From Vesta saturnalis (lineage: Eukaryota; Arthropoda; Insecta; Coleoptera; Lampyridae): a DNA stretch of 64,000 nt. The notes beneath the pieces are model-generated. The model saw only the letters and a program-made list of their open reading frames with translations, did no database searches and was not told the DNA's origin. The stretch is from assembly GCA_036346205.1 (NCBI GenBank), contig JARFJB010000002.1, forward strand, positions 1,359,501 through 1,423,500, written 5' to 3'. A program made the position numbers and the translations under genes. Positions within the stretch are counted from its first letter, which is position 1. The number at the start of each line of letters is the position of its first letter. Shown here one piece after another: positions 37,501 to 48,379 of this stretch.

Positions 37501-38079
37501 ATAGTAAATAAGAGAGCGCACAACGTATAGTAACGGTATGATGCTGCGGGAACATTCCGTAGTCAGTGTGCGAGAGACGCGCAGTGAGGATTGGAATATA
37601 GAGGGAGTTAGATCCTGAGATCCCTTCAGTAATGTGTTTTATCTTACGTATTTGGTGTTGATGATTTTGATGATGTGTTAGAAGGATTGTTTTCTAATAT
37701 ATTACGCATTTTTTTCCCTTGAAAAGAACATGAGGGAGATATAATGTCAAGATCTGTTTATTACTATGTATTAATACCATAATCACATAATACTATAAAC
37801 AAGATGAAGTAATAGGGCAAATGCAAATAAGAAGAAGGAATCTAGTCTACAATCTGCCTAGTTTTTATGTTCTTTCCTGTCTACAAATAATATTCGAATA
37901 TATGAAAACTTTAATTTTATGACTATATTTTTTTGGATTTTGCACAATTTATTTCCAGTAAGTGTCATTTTGTGTTTAGAAATATGAACTGTGTGTTTTT
38001 TGTATGAAATTTATTAATAAACCTTGATTCACGGCGTACACTTTGTTTCATGTATTTGCTGAAACGGTATAAAACAAAT
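34537..38079. other. AT-rich sequence, no gene seen
   Basis: Apart from a small hairpin at 35824-35918 nothing was recognised in this 3.5 kb. Short reading frames here show no domain motifs. Confidence 0.4.
35824..35918. repeat. Imperfect hairpin with arms of about 40 bp
   Basis: GAATGATAC, TTCGATATGAA and TAATGAAAC on the left arm (35824-35862) are matched in inverted order by the right arm (35878-35918). The loop is about 15 bp. It is probably a tiny MITE or foldback relic. Confidence 0.7.
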
Positions 38080-39970
38080 ATTGATCTTCTTCTTCTTCTT
38101 CGCATGACTAGGATATTTCCTGTTTGTCTGCCCCTTATTCTGTTTCTGTTGTTGTTGACTGTATGTTGTTTTTCCATCTTTTCTTTGGACTTCCAACTGG
38201 TCTCTTGCTATACGGCTTGTTGTTCTTCGCTATATTCAGTAATTGATTTGGACTCATCCTATCTACATGGTCGTTCCACTTTTTCTTTCTGAGTTTTATC
38301 CATTTATTAACTTCTTGTATGTCACATTGTTCTCGTATGGTGCTATTTCTTTGTCTGTCTCTTAGTGTTATGCCTTTTATCGATCTTAGTACCTTCATCT
38401 CTACGTTGTTTATTTTCTGTTTTATATTTTTGGTGTCGGCTCTTGTCTCTGATGCATAAGTTAATACCGGTCGCGCCGTTGTCTTATATATTTTCATTTT
38501 GCTATCGACGTTCATGTATTTGTTTATCCATATGGTTTCCCTTAAACAGCTGCTCACTTTTGTTGCTTTTATCGTTTGTTTTGTCGCTTCTATGTTCTAG
38601 TTTCTTTCGCTGGTAATTTCCGTTCCCGGGTAGTTATATTTCATTACCTGTTCTATGATTTCCCCTTCTACTTCCAGCTTACATCTACGTGGTTCCTTAC
38701 TTATAGCCATGCACTTTGTCTTTTCTGTCGACATTTGCATGTTGTATTTTTTGCCTTGATGTTGAATGAGTGGAGTTGTCTTTGTAGGTCGTCTTCATTA
38801 TCTGCTATCAGTACCGCGTCATCAGCATAACATACTATGTTGATTTTGTATGCGCCCATTCTGTATCCTTCTCTCTTCTTTACTTACTTAATGATTTGAT
38901 TCATTATCAGGGCTAAGAGAGTCACCTTATCTTATTCCTCCGTTTATAGTTATGTATTCTGCTTCTCCTCTAGTCATTCGTACTTTCATTTTATTGTTCG
39001 TATTTATGTCTTTAATAATTTTTATTATCCTGCCTTCTATTTCTTTTGCATCTAGTAGTTTTATAATGTCTTTCCGTTTTACTTTATCAAATGCACTTTT
39101 TAGGTCTACGAAGCACATATATGCGGGTTTATTATATTCAATTGATTTTTCTATTATCTGACGAATGGTAAACGTGGCGTCTATGGTACTGCGATTCTGA
39201 AGCCTTGTTGTTCTTCGGCTATGTTTAGTCTTCCTTCTATTTTACCTTTTATTGTTGCTGTTAGCAGCTTGAGCGTACTATTCATTAGGCTGATGCCTCG
39301 GTAGTTTTCTGGGTGTTTTCTCCTTTCTTTAGTATGGGTATTAAAATACTTTCTTTCCACTCTTGCTGTATCTTTCCACTGTTAATTATATTGTTGGCTC
39401 GTTGTGTTTTCCATCCGGGCCTGGAGCTTTCTATTCTTTAGTTGGTTTATTCGCGTATTTGTCTCTTCTTTTGATATGTATGTATTATCTCTATTCTCAC
39501 TGTTATTTTCTCTATCACTACCTTCTTGTTCTTCTTCTTCTGCTTCTCTTCCATATATTTTTATGAGGTGCTCGGTCCACTGTTCTTCTGTGATTTCGTT
39601 TATTCGTATGAATTCATTCATATCTTTTCTTTGCCTTTTTATCATTTTCCACACTTTTCTTTGCGATCCATATAGGTCATCTTTCGTGAACTTCCCCCAA
39701 TATTCTTTTTTGATGTTGTCTATTTGCTGATTAACTCTATTTCTTATTCTTACATATTCTTCTCTTTTTTTCGTTTGTATTTTCCTGTTTGTATCTTAAA
39801 AACGCTTGTTTCTTTTCCTTTGCTAGGCTTTTGACTCTCGCATCAACCAGGGTGTTTTATATTCTTTTTTCTTTCCGTTTACTTTTCTTTTGCCTAAGGC
39901 CTCTTCTGCTGCTTGTTTGTTACTTTCTTTTATTATTTTCCAACATTCTTCCGTATCCAATATTGATGAT
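38080..39970 (-). pseudogene. Non-LTR retrotransposon, 5'-truncated, with a (GAA)n tail
   Basis: Read leftwards: a Lys/Glu-rich segment (about 39.75 kb), WKMIKRQRKDMNEFI and EEQWTEHLIKIYG upstream of the RT, then MCFVDLKSAFDKVKRKDII (RT domain, 39118-38927), then CYADDAVLIADNEDDLQRQL with the catalytic YADD motif (about 38.84 kb). The C-terminal thumb/tail follows with MKVLRSIKGITLRDRQRNS and RKKKWNDHVDRMSP (38.5-38.2 kb). The 3' end is a short (GAA)n run at about 38084-38101, seen as TTC on the plus strand. Several frameshifts and stops break it. The tail and the WxxHVxRM block fit RTE-like or related LINE clades; the clade is not certain. Confidence 0.85.
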
Positions 39971-41148
39971 AAAACAAAATTTAGTACAACAGTTCGTATT
40001 TTACACTTACCGTTAGTGAATTCAACCCACCATCGTGACGGATTTATTTGTTACTTATTTTAACCGTCTCCTATTTTATTTACTATGATAAAAATCAGAA
40101 TTTGTATAATTAAAATAGGCCAAATCTTAAGATGTGTTAGATTCGTACCTCTTACTTATAAGTACTCACTTCAACAACACTGTGCAGAAATGCCAGTAGA
40201 AACCATTGTTCCATATTTCCTCGGACGATAAATAAAACACCATTCCACTGTTATTCAATTAAAATCAGTATTTGTTGAATGAATATTAAAACTTCAAAAA
40301 TAAAACACCGCGCGCTGTAAATATTGTATAAAGTTGTATGCTTTATCTCTTTCTAACGCGAAAAAATTACGAATTGGGTACGCGATGCGTGTATCTCTCT
40401 GTCTACTATCGTGATGCTATAGAACAGGAATATTACTAGATTTAATGATCCTTACAGGTTTTTGAGGTTTGTGACGCTAATATAAAGTAAATTATAAAAA
40501 TGTATCGATAGCGCTTTAAATGTATGATACCTCACCTGTGTTCTATTTTCAGATACAGTTATATTAATTATTTTGCAATACTTGCTCATATACAATAAAC
40601 GAAAACTTACGTAAGGATGGGAATTGCTTTAGTTAACATAAAATAGACGTCAAACTGATTGCAAGGAATGTATTCCTTAAATAGAAAACACTTTGATGCT
40701 CATATGCTGCAATAATAACAATATGTACATTTTAAACTAAGACGCAAAAATGATCGTGTAGTTTAGTTGTGAAAACATATATAAAATTCTTGTATAATAT
40801 GAAAGCAAACTGATTGCTCACAAACTATTAACTAAAATATATTGACGCCTATATGTTTGCAACAATATTATGTATATTCTAATCCAAGAAGCCAAATACA
40901 TTAAGAGGACATGCAACGCAGCAAGACGCCGTAATGATTTTTAGTGCAGTACTTTAATGTGCGAGTTCAGGAATGATTGTCAAACGTACGAAAATTATGT
41001 ATATAGTAAAAATAGAACTAGAAACATATGGAATAGACTATGGATAAAAAAAAATGCTGATTTATATACTTCAATAAAATGTCAGAGAATACGTCTTGTT
41101 CTAGGTGACGACAAATTAAGGAATTACGTACGGACGCTATAATTATGA

Positions 41149-41153
<5 letters not shown>
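39971..41153. other. AT-rich sequence, no gene seen
   Basis: No supported feature was found. Confidence 0.4.

Positions 41154-41222
<69 letters not shown>
41154..41222. repeat. (TA)n microsatellite
   Basis: TA tract 32 bp from the start of the inverted-repeat element at 41255. Confidence 0.95.
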
Positions 41223-41224
<2 letters not shown>

Positions 41225-41254
41225 TGAGGCATCTAAGCTCCGTCGGTTTGTATA

Positions 41255-42980
41255 CGAAAAATGGTAAAATATTTTTGAAATATTTTTTCTAATTAACGTG
41301 TAGGTTCATTAGGAGTACGTTTTAAAATTATTTTCGAATATGCAGGGTGGTCCATAAAAATTTTACGCATCAAAGTTATGAAAACTTAAATGGAACACCC
41401 TACATATGATGGCATATTTCGATTCCGTGGACTAAATAAAGGTCACTTACTGTTATAGTCCCTATACCTAACTCCACCTGTTGCCGAGATGTTTCATTAT
41501 TTGTGAGAAGTTATTATCACAAATTTATACTGGGTGTATAAAAACTCAGTTACTATTTTGACCAACATTGAAGCCAATTAAATTCCTTATTTTAAATGGA
41601 ATACCCCGTATTTATCGCCTTATTTTTATTCTAATTTTAATCCCTACAAAACTGTATTAGGGTTCCCTATACATATCTCTTACAGATTTTTTGTAATTTA
41701 GGATTTTCTAATTTAATCATTAATTTTATGTCATTTTTTACTCGATTTTTTATGAGCAGGTTTTGATGAAAAGCTTTTATTGCTCGAGATAATCCAACCG
41801 TTTGACTAGGCTTTCCTTAACAATGACTGAAAGACGTTAATAACTGAGTAAATAGCAAAACATTGTTTTATTGACCAAACACAGCTTAACAATGACTTAA
41901 AGACGTTAATAACTGGGTAAATAGCAAAAACATTGTTTTATTGAACAAACACAGCTTAACAATGCCTGAAAGACGTTAATAACTGGGTAAATAACAAAAA
42001 CATTGTTTTATTGAACTTGAACAAACACTGCTTAACAATGACTGAAAGAATTTAATAACTGGGTAAATAACAAAAACATTGTTTTATTGAATAAACACAG
42101 CTTAACAATGACTGAAAGACGTTAATAACTGGGTAAATAACAAAAACATTGTTTTATTGAACAAACACAGCCTATCAGGATACATTTGTGCGTAAACCCT
42201 AGATGCTAGCAAGCAATTATCATTGCATTTCCCAATTACTAAGATCATGTTGCACTTTTCAATTCGAGAATATCAAGCCACTTTAAATAGTAGGTACCCA
42301 CCTAATAAAACTTATTCTCAAAGTTGATTAGCTAAAATTATTTAACTTTAACACGAACTATGACTTTTCAATAAATTCGTTTATTTTATGTGACAAATCC
42401 TGCTTTTCAAGAACAAATTTCATGAAATTATTATTGGAATAGAAAATCCTAAATTACAAAAAATCTGTAATATATAGGTATAGGGAACCCAGTTTTGTAG
42501 GGAATTGAAATTAGAATAAAAATATGGTGATAAATATGGGGTGTTCCATTTAAAATAAGGAAGTTAATTGGCTTTAATGCTGGTCAAAATAGTAACTGAG
42601 TTTTTATACACCCAGTATAAATTTGTGATAATAACTTCGGTGGATTTTAAAGTTTGATGCTTTCAGTAAACAATGAAAAACATTTGAAAAAAATTCCTCG
42701 AGTACCTAGAATAGAAAGTTCTTTTGAATTTCGATCTACATTCTCACAAATAATGAAATATCTCGACAACAGGTGGAGTTAGGTATAGGGACTATAACAG
42801 TAAGTGATCTTTATTTAGTCCACAGAATGGAAATATGCAATCATATATAGGGTGTTCCATTTGAATTTTCATAACTTTGATGCGTAAAATTTTTATGGAC
42901 CAACCTGCATACTCGAAAATAATTTTAAAACGTGCTCCTATGAACCTACACGATAATAAAAAAATATTTTACCATTTTTC

Positions 42981-42983
<3 letters not shown>
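41255..42983. mobile_element. 1.7 kb long-inverted-repeat element with a minisatellite core
   Basis: Arms of roughly 490-570 bp (about 41255-41745 and 42410-42983) are inverted copies. The right end reads CCATTTTTCCTG next to TA; the left end reads TA then CGAAAAATGG. The right arm has about 110 bp (near 42640-42750) that the left arm lacks. Internal boundaries such as GCAGGGTGGTCC resemble DD41D ends. No transposase is present. The non-repeated core consists of tandem repeats of about 70 bp. Confidence 0.8.
41816..42171. repeat. Minisatellite, five units of 69-76 bp
   Basis: Units start CTTAACAATGACTGAAAG at 41816, 41885, 41955, 42031 and 42101, and end near AACAAACACAG. Identity between units is high. 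The third unit carries a 6-bp insertion (AACTTG). Confidence 0.9.

Positions 42984-43053
<70 letters not shown>
42984..43053. repeat. (TA)n microsatellite between two inverted-repeat elements
   Basis: TA tract of about 35 units. It is the only sequence between the elements ending at 42983 and starting at 43054. Confidence 0.95.
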
Positions 43054-43057
<4 letters not shown>

Positions 43058-43604
43058 GTCATTCAGAATACATGTCCACCCTACATTTCTCCAGATCTGT
43101 TAATGATAGCGATTTGCGGTAAAGAGCGTTGGATTTAGCAGAATTTTTTATTGAGATATAATATTCTAGCAAAACTATTTCACTAAAACTCTGAGTACAG
43201 GGACACTTCAAAGTTTTGGCCATTTTTTTAGTGCTGCACAATATTGAGTCGTATACCATTTGAAACGTCTTTAAAAGTCTTATTAAAACCCACAAGCTCG
43301 ATGAAAGTATTTCCAGTGGTTCAAGAGTTATAGAAGAAATTTAAAAAAAAAGAAAGCTTCGACATTCTTTTTTTTTCTCGCGCTAATGTGATAAAATATT
43401 ACCAATCTCTTTGGTATAATTAAATCCTCTAGGTTAATGAAATCCTACAGATTTTAAATTTTTACTAGGTATTTGCTCTTATGCAAAATATCGAATTACA
43501 AAGAGAAAATATTTGATTTTTTAATAAATTAAACTAAATTAACTCAATTTTTTCAAATAGTAACACATAGTGAATTATTCATCGTCGAAAGCGTCATCAT
43601 AAAC

Positions 43605-43918
43605 TGTATTAAACAGTAAATAAAATTATATTAATTTTATTAAATACATAAATAAAAGTTTACCTCGAGTAGAATTCGAACCTACGAATTTACATCAGTT
43701 CTACATACATAAAGACAAAATTTGCATCGATTGGGGCTTGAACCTTGGTGGCGCAGTTGGTAGCGCGGTACTCTAGCAAAGTACAGGTCGTAGGTTCGAA
43801 TCCTACTCGAGGTAAACTTTTTATTTATGTATTTAATAAAATTAATATAATTTTATTTACATACTTACCTTTGAACTCATTCGTTCATAACAAAACTTAT
43901 AATAATGTATTAAACAGT
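43605..43918 (+). mobile_element. tRNA-derived retroposon with inverted internal copy and 13-bp target duplication
   Basis: TGTATTAAACAGT occurs at 43605-43617 and 43906-43918, and the 288 bp between them are absent from the matching right arm of the host element. The insert has a foldable tRNA (43742-43814) followed by TTTTTATTTATG and an AT-rich tail. About 100 bp upstream, an inverted copy of the tRNA 3' half plus tail (43620-43687) pairs with 43787-43853 as a near-perfect 67-bp inverted repeat. The end ATTCGTTCATAACAAAACTT is the inverted leader also seen at 14650-14689. Retroposition with an internal inversion or dimer is the likely origin. Confidence 0.85.
43742..43814 (+). tRNA. tRNA-like sequence, anticodon AGC, inside a retroposon
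   Basis: All four stems fold. The acceptor ACCTTGG pairs with TCGAGGT (two G-T wobbles). The D stem is GCGC/GCGC with loop AGTTGGTA. The anticodon stem is GTACT/AGTAC with loop CTAGCAA (anticodon AGC, Ala). The T stem is GTAGG/CCTAC with loop TTCGAAT. Box A (TGGCGCAGTTGG) and box B (GTTCGAATC) fit the Pol III consensus, and a T run follows at about 43818. It lacks the G3-U70 pair that marks tRNA-Ala, and the D and T arms look more like elongator tRNA-Met. So it is probably a tRNA-derived SINE head and not a working tRNA-Ala. Confidence 0.6.
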
Positions 43919-44321
43919 GTTTGCAGTTTGGTAGAATATTCACGGGTTCTTGTTTTATACCTTAAAATATGTATTTACTAGCTCTTGTCATATTACAATA
44001 GATTCCGAATAAGAATAAGTTCGAACATGAATGACAGTAAAAACTGTTTAATAAATAATGTGAAACAAAGTGTCAATAATTTCATTCTTAGCTCTAAACA
44101 TATCAAGAATATTAAACATACGAAGTGTGCCGCGTATACGACTAGATTTTATACAATTTTTTGCAGTCATTGTAGTCTTATCTTAATAATTTTGCAAATA
44201 ATTAATGTTTCCCCTGAAGCATTAAAATAAGACCAAATTATATTTTTAGATAAGATATTATTTAATATAAATAACTATAAGAACAATTTATTACTAATAC
44301 AAATTATTATAAATTACTTAT

Positions 44322-45290
44322 TCATAAAAGATGTTGAATCAAACCACCATTCTCGTTTAAACAAAGTTGAAAACGTTTCATCGTCGATCTATTCATGGCA
44401 TGTCTAAGCATCTGTGGAGTGACTGATCTGTATGATACTTCAATCTTTTCAGTTAGTTCCTCCAAATTTGGTGGCATTGGAGGCTTATCGTACACGAGGT
44501 ATTTCAAATAACCCCACAGAAAGTTATCTAACACGATTAAGTCTGGTGAACGCGGTGGCCCACGTATGGATCCGTTGGTGCCAATCCATGTCTCAAATCG
44601 TTCATTCAAGTAACGTGACACAGCATTGGCTGTATGGGCTGATGCAACATCGTGTTGAAAAATTACATTGTGTCGAGCATTGATGGGAAGAGCGTCATCT
44701 CGGAACTCTTCGAATCTATTATTTAAAAACTGTAGGTAGTGTTTCTAGTCTAGGTTGTGTTCATAAATGAATGGTCCTAGTAATCAGCTGTTAATTACAC
44801 CACACCATACGTTTAATAGAAAAACGTCGCTGGTTATTTACAGGACGTTTGAGATGTGGATTTTCATCAGCTCAGTAATGTAGATTGTGGTAATTGGTTA
44901 TGCCGTCTTGATCAAATTTGGCTCACCTGTCCAACATATTTTTCCCAAAAAATATGGATCGTTTTCAGTCAAGCTTATTATTCTTTGACAAAAATTGAGT
45001 TTTATTTCAGTATCACCCTCGTACAAACAATGTACTTTTCTACATCAATATGGATGCATCTTCTTACGTTTAAGAATTCTTTGAATAGAAGAGCAGGATA
45101 CGGGAACGTTTTCCTTGATTTTTTGAGTGGAGGTATTTGGATTGGCGGCTACCGAAGCTAATGTAACGATAGTATTCACCTAATTTATCGCTCTTCTGTT
45201 GATTTTTGGTTTCTTCTTTGTTTGCTCCAAGCAACCATGTTGACGCAAATTATCATGTTTCTCACACTGAATATAAATTTCAAACATATG
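44322..45290 (-). pseudogene. DD41D transposase pseudogene inside the 3.2 kb element
   Basis: Read leftwards from about 45290: HMFEIYIQCEKHDNLRQHGC, a second HTH with VPVSCSSIQRILKRKKMHPY, then a decayed first catalytic block, NPHLKRPVNNQRRF, NVWCGVINS, LLGPFIYEHNLD, HNVIFQHDVASAHTANAV (second Asp), PPRSPDLIVLDNFLWGYLKY (third Asp region) and the C-terminus LCLNENGGLIQHLL with a stop at 44322. Spacing between the second and third Asp is 40 residues, close to the family's 41. Several frameshifts and stops lie upstream of 44621; the last 100 codons are open. Confidence 0.88.
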
Positions 45291-46328
45291 TCTTCTCATT
45301 ATTGCTATAAACGACCATTTTTATTGCTGTAACCTGACACGTACTTAACAAGCAACAATAATTAGTTTGACAATACTACAGTGACAAGTAAATCGTTTTG
45401 CAAATTTAGCCTGTCATATCCATGACTCGATAAGTCATTTTCGTATTTCACTGACTAAGAATAGGATTATGCACATCACATCTTTTTTTATTCTTATTAA
45501 ATAAACTGATTATCTGTTAATCTGAATAGGCAAAATTTTTATTTTGTTGTCGCACCATTCGATTCAACATTTTTTTAAACAATAATCTGCCAAAATTAGA
45601 AGAAAACTAAGAAAACGCATATGACGTAACATCTACATTAGATTAACACACATTTTAAGGTATAAAATAAGAACCCGTGAATATTTTTTCAAACTCTAAA
45701 CGGTAATGAATAGAGTTTACAAAAACTCTTTCAAAGATGAATAATTTAGTATGTGTTGCTATTTGAAAAAATTGGGTTAATGTAGTTCAATTTATTAAAA
45801 AAATAAATGTTCTCTTTGTGCTTTGATATTTTGCATAAGAGTAAATATCTATTAAAAATTTTAAATCTATAGTATTTCCTTAATCCGGAGGATTTAATTA
45901 TAACAAAGAGTTCGGTAATATTTTATGACATTAGCACGAGAAAAAAAAAAGAACGTCGAAGCTTGCTTTTTTTAAATTTCTTCTATAACTCTTGAATCAT
46001 TGGAAATTTTTTCATCGAACTTGTGGAATTTAATAGGACTTTTAAAGACGTTTCAAAAGACATCTCACTCAATATTATGCAGCAGTAAAAAAATGGACAA
46101 AATTTTCAAGTGCCCATGTGCTCAGAGTTTTAGTGAAATAGTTTTGCTAGAATATTATATTATTATCAATACAAAATCCTGCTAAATCCAACGCTCTTTA
46201 TCACAACTCGCTGTCATTAACACATCTCGAGAAAGCTAGGGGTGGACATGTTTTCTGAATGACTCTGTATATAAATAGTGCGTACCAAATGTATGGAACC
46301 GGCTTTGTTATTTCAAAACTATTATAAA

Positions 46329-46703
46329 TCAATAAAATTTAATAGTAATGCTGTCTACAAAGCCTTCTATTATTTCCACAGTTTTGTTACTACTTTTACC
46401 GACAATGTCGGGAGCTGTACAGACAAGTTGATTGTTTTTAAATAGCAAGAGGGGGCAAATCGCATACCGTTTGAGTTGTATTTTCAAGTAGAATTCAGCG
46501 ACATGCCGCTTACCATAGTTATCTCTAAAGATAACTTCGTTATTGTAAATTAAAGATTTGGGGTGGGTCTTAACTGGATAACTGAAGATCCAGTTAGCAT
46601 GGGGAACAATGAATTGTTTTATGTGTTTAATGTAACATCGGATTGTTGAAACCGTGTTTTGTGTGTTGTAGAAATAATAGAAGGCTTTGTAAACACCATC
46701 CAT
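46329..46703 (-). CDS. Unknown 124-codon reading frame bounded by an inverted repeat
   Basis: An open frame of 124 codons starts MDGVYKAFYYFYNTQ. It is not recognised. It is unusually long for its surroundings and is bounded by an inverted repeat: about 46334-46381 and 46666-46713 share TACAAAGCCTTCTATTATTT in opposite orientation, and the right copy contains the start codon. It lies just beyond a (TA)n tract from a Penelope-like fragment on the same strand, so it may belong to a mobile element. Whether it is expressed is unknown. Confidence 0.3.
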   Translation of the reverse strand: MDGVYKAFYYFYNTQNTVSTIRCYIKHIKQFIVPHANWIFSYPVKTHPKSLIYNNEVIFRDNYGKRHVAEFYLKIQLKRYAICPLLLFKNNQLVCTAPDIVGKSSNKTVEIIEGFVDSITIKFY

Positions 46704-46717
46704 ATTAAATTTTATCG

Positions 46718-46724
<7 letters not shown>

Positions 46725-46769
<45 letters not shown>
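46725..46769. repeat. (TA)n microsatellite
   Basis: TA tract of about 22 units between the unknown frame and a Penelope-like fragment. Confidence 0.95.
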
Positions 46770-46814
46770 CCTTTTTGTAGTTGCGCAATAACCTGTTGCG
46801 CCTAAGCTCTTCGC

Positions 46815-47050
46815 GCATTATTATCAGCTATATGGATTTCCTTTCTATACTAACCTGGCTTATCGAAGTTATTGCCAATGCTATGTAAATAGTTTCTTTG
46901 AGTTTTCGGCGAGTTGTATTCTCGACCTTTGCCACTAGCTGTATGTTATCCTCTTGCATTCGGTGGCCTTCGTTCGAGACATGTTCTGTTATTTTGGATC
47001 TTTGTGTTAAGGTTTTGCGGATGTTATAGCATTCGCCGGATAGGTGGTCC
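46815..47050 (-). pseudogene. Penelope-like element GIY-YIG C-terminal fragment
   Basis: One stop-free frame on the minus strand reads HSKDHLSGECYNIRKTL, RSKITEHVSNEGHRMQEDN and ENTTRRKLKETIYIALA, ending ISQVSIE. The RSKxxEH-GH, RRKLxExIxIxL and ISxxS order matches the C-terminal part of Penelope-like proteins after GIY-YIG. It differs from the family at 17-22 kb, so it is a second lineage. Confidence 0.8.
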
Positions 47051-47989
47051 TTAGAGTGTCAATAGCATTTTTACCGCTGAAGACGTAAATCGTAGCAAAT
47101 AATCCAATTGTTTATAAAATTGCGTGCATTACATACATAGCTCAAGGTATTTACTTAAGTATGCAATTACGTACGTCATTTTCTAATAGTTATTACATTT
47201 CTGCTAAATTACGTAAGATGGATTTAAGCAAAATATTAAACAAAGATGAAGCATTCTTATTTTTCCAAACTACATTCAGGAACAACTTTTCATGTTTTTA
47301 CCTGATTATGCAATTATTTTTGCATTCGAAATTATTATTTTAAAAAAATTTATTTTTAAGCAAGTGGCGTGAAAACAGTGAGTTATATGATACATTTATA
47401 ACTAACTCAAATTTTATAAAGTATGTACAAAACTTAACGCCAAATATGATATGTTAAAATTACTAAGTGCATGTTACTTAGTAGATTACCATAAAGATAC
47501 ATAGGGCTTAAAGACAAAGTAAAGTTTAAAACCAGAATGTTAATAGCAGATTTAGAACCCACGCTGAACTAATACCTATGGTATTTTAACACATCTGCTA
47601 AAATTATAATTAGTAAACGGTAACCTTCATCCATTAATTAACTTGATGTTACATTATAAAGTGTCGTATTCCGTTGGTTTTCCTCTATCATCTAAATAAA
47701 ACCATTCTAAATTGTTTTAGTTAAACATGTTACTCACATACCTAAAACTAAAATGTTGATTACAAATTAGCTATCATTCGTACACGTTATTTCCTACAAA
47801 ATGGTGAACAATACTATACACAGTAGTTATCTTACAATTACACTTTTATAGTACTTTACATACCGAGGTGGAAAGTAATTTTGTTTTTCGGCAGGAGCAA
47901 ATAAAATGAATGAAACATAAGTTTAAAATACTTTTTGGTTTGTTTAATGGTGTATTTTTGTATTAATCTTTATACAAATTTAAACGTTT
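47051..47989. other. AT-rich sequence, no gene seen
   Basis: No supported feature was found. Confidence 0.4.
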
Positions 47990-48250
47990 CGGTAACACTT
48001 ACAGATGATGCTATTAAAGCGCTTTGTAACGGCGGAAATTTTGCGATAACGACAAATGAAATTTTAAGGTACCAGCAAGACGGAGTTACCCTCCATTATG
48101 ATGCGAACGTTCGTCATTATTTAAATGAAACATTTCCAAATCAATAGATTTCGAAAAGGGGTTTTTTAGAATGGCCGGCTGGGTTACCAGATCTTACACC
48201 ACTAGATTTCTTTTTGTTGGGTTATTTAAAGTCGAAGGTATACTTTTGTT
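47990..48250 (+). pseudogene. Tc1/mariner (DD41D-like) transposase C-terminal fragment
   Basis: ILRYQQDGVTLHYDANVRHY is the second catalytic block and LNETFPNQ follows. A TAG stop replaces a Trp codon, and then RGFLEWPAGLPDLTPLDFFL and LGYLKSKVY give the third catalytic block. Nothing else of the element is recognised. Confidence 0.85.
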
Positions 48251-48379
48251 TCAGTCATTTCAAATCAAACGTCTCTTCCTGAAACTTATTCTTTAAACTT
48301 TAACCTACTTTAAAAGCAATGCGTAGTTGACTTTTCCATTTGTTTGAACTTTACAGTTTCTGGGGTAGTGAAGTTTTGA

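Larger units (their letters stand above)
43054..46267 (-). mobile_element. 3.2 kb DD41D-type element with very long terminal inverted repeats
   Basis: The ends start CAGAGTCATTCAGAA and are flanked by TA (43052-43053 and 46268-46269). The left arm runs 43054-43604 and then 43919-43965; the right arm is 45655-46267. They are inverted copies of about 600 bp. The left arm is interrupted by a 288-bp retroposon with a 13-bp duplication. Between the arms is a minus-strand transposase pseudogene (44322-45290). Without the retroposon the element would be about 2.9 kb. Confidence 0.85.

Noticed and set aside
34905..37523. Several minus-strand frames of 60-80 codons
   Set aside because: No motif, no similarity between them, and lengths expected by chance in such sequence.
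38365..39730. Series of plus-strand frames rich in Leu, Ser and Phe that look like membrane proteins
   Set aside because: They are antisense shadows of the minus-strand LINE; the RT motifs lie on the other strand.
41816..42171. Possible CRISPR-like array
   Set aside because: The units are contiguous tandem repeats of about 70 bp with no unique spacers, and the genome is eukaryotic.
43745..43981. Protein frame beginning MVAQLVARYSSKVQVV
   Set aside because: This is a translation of the tRNA-like sequence, a common artefact.
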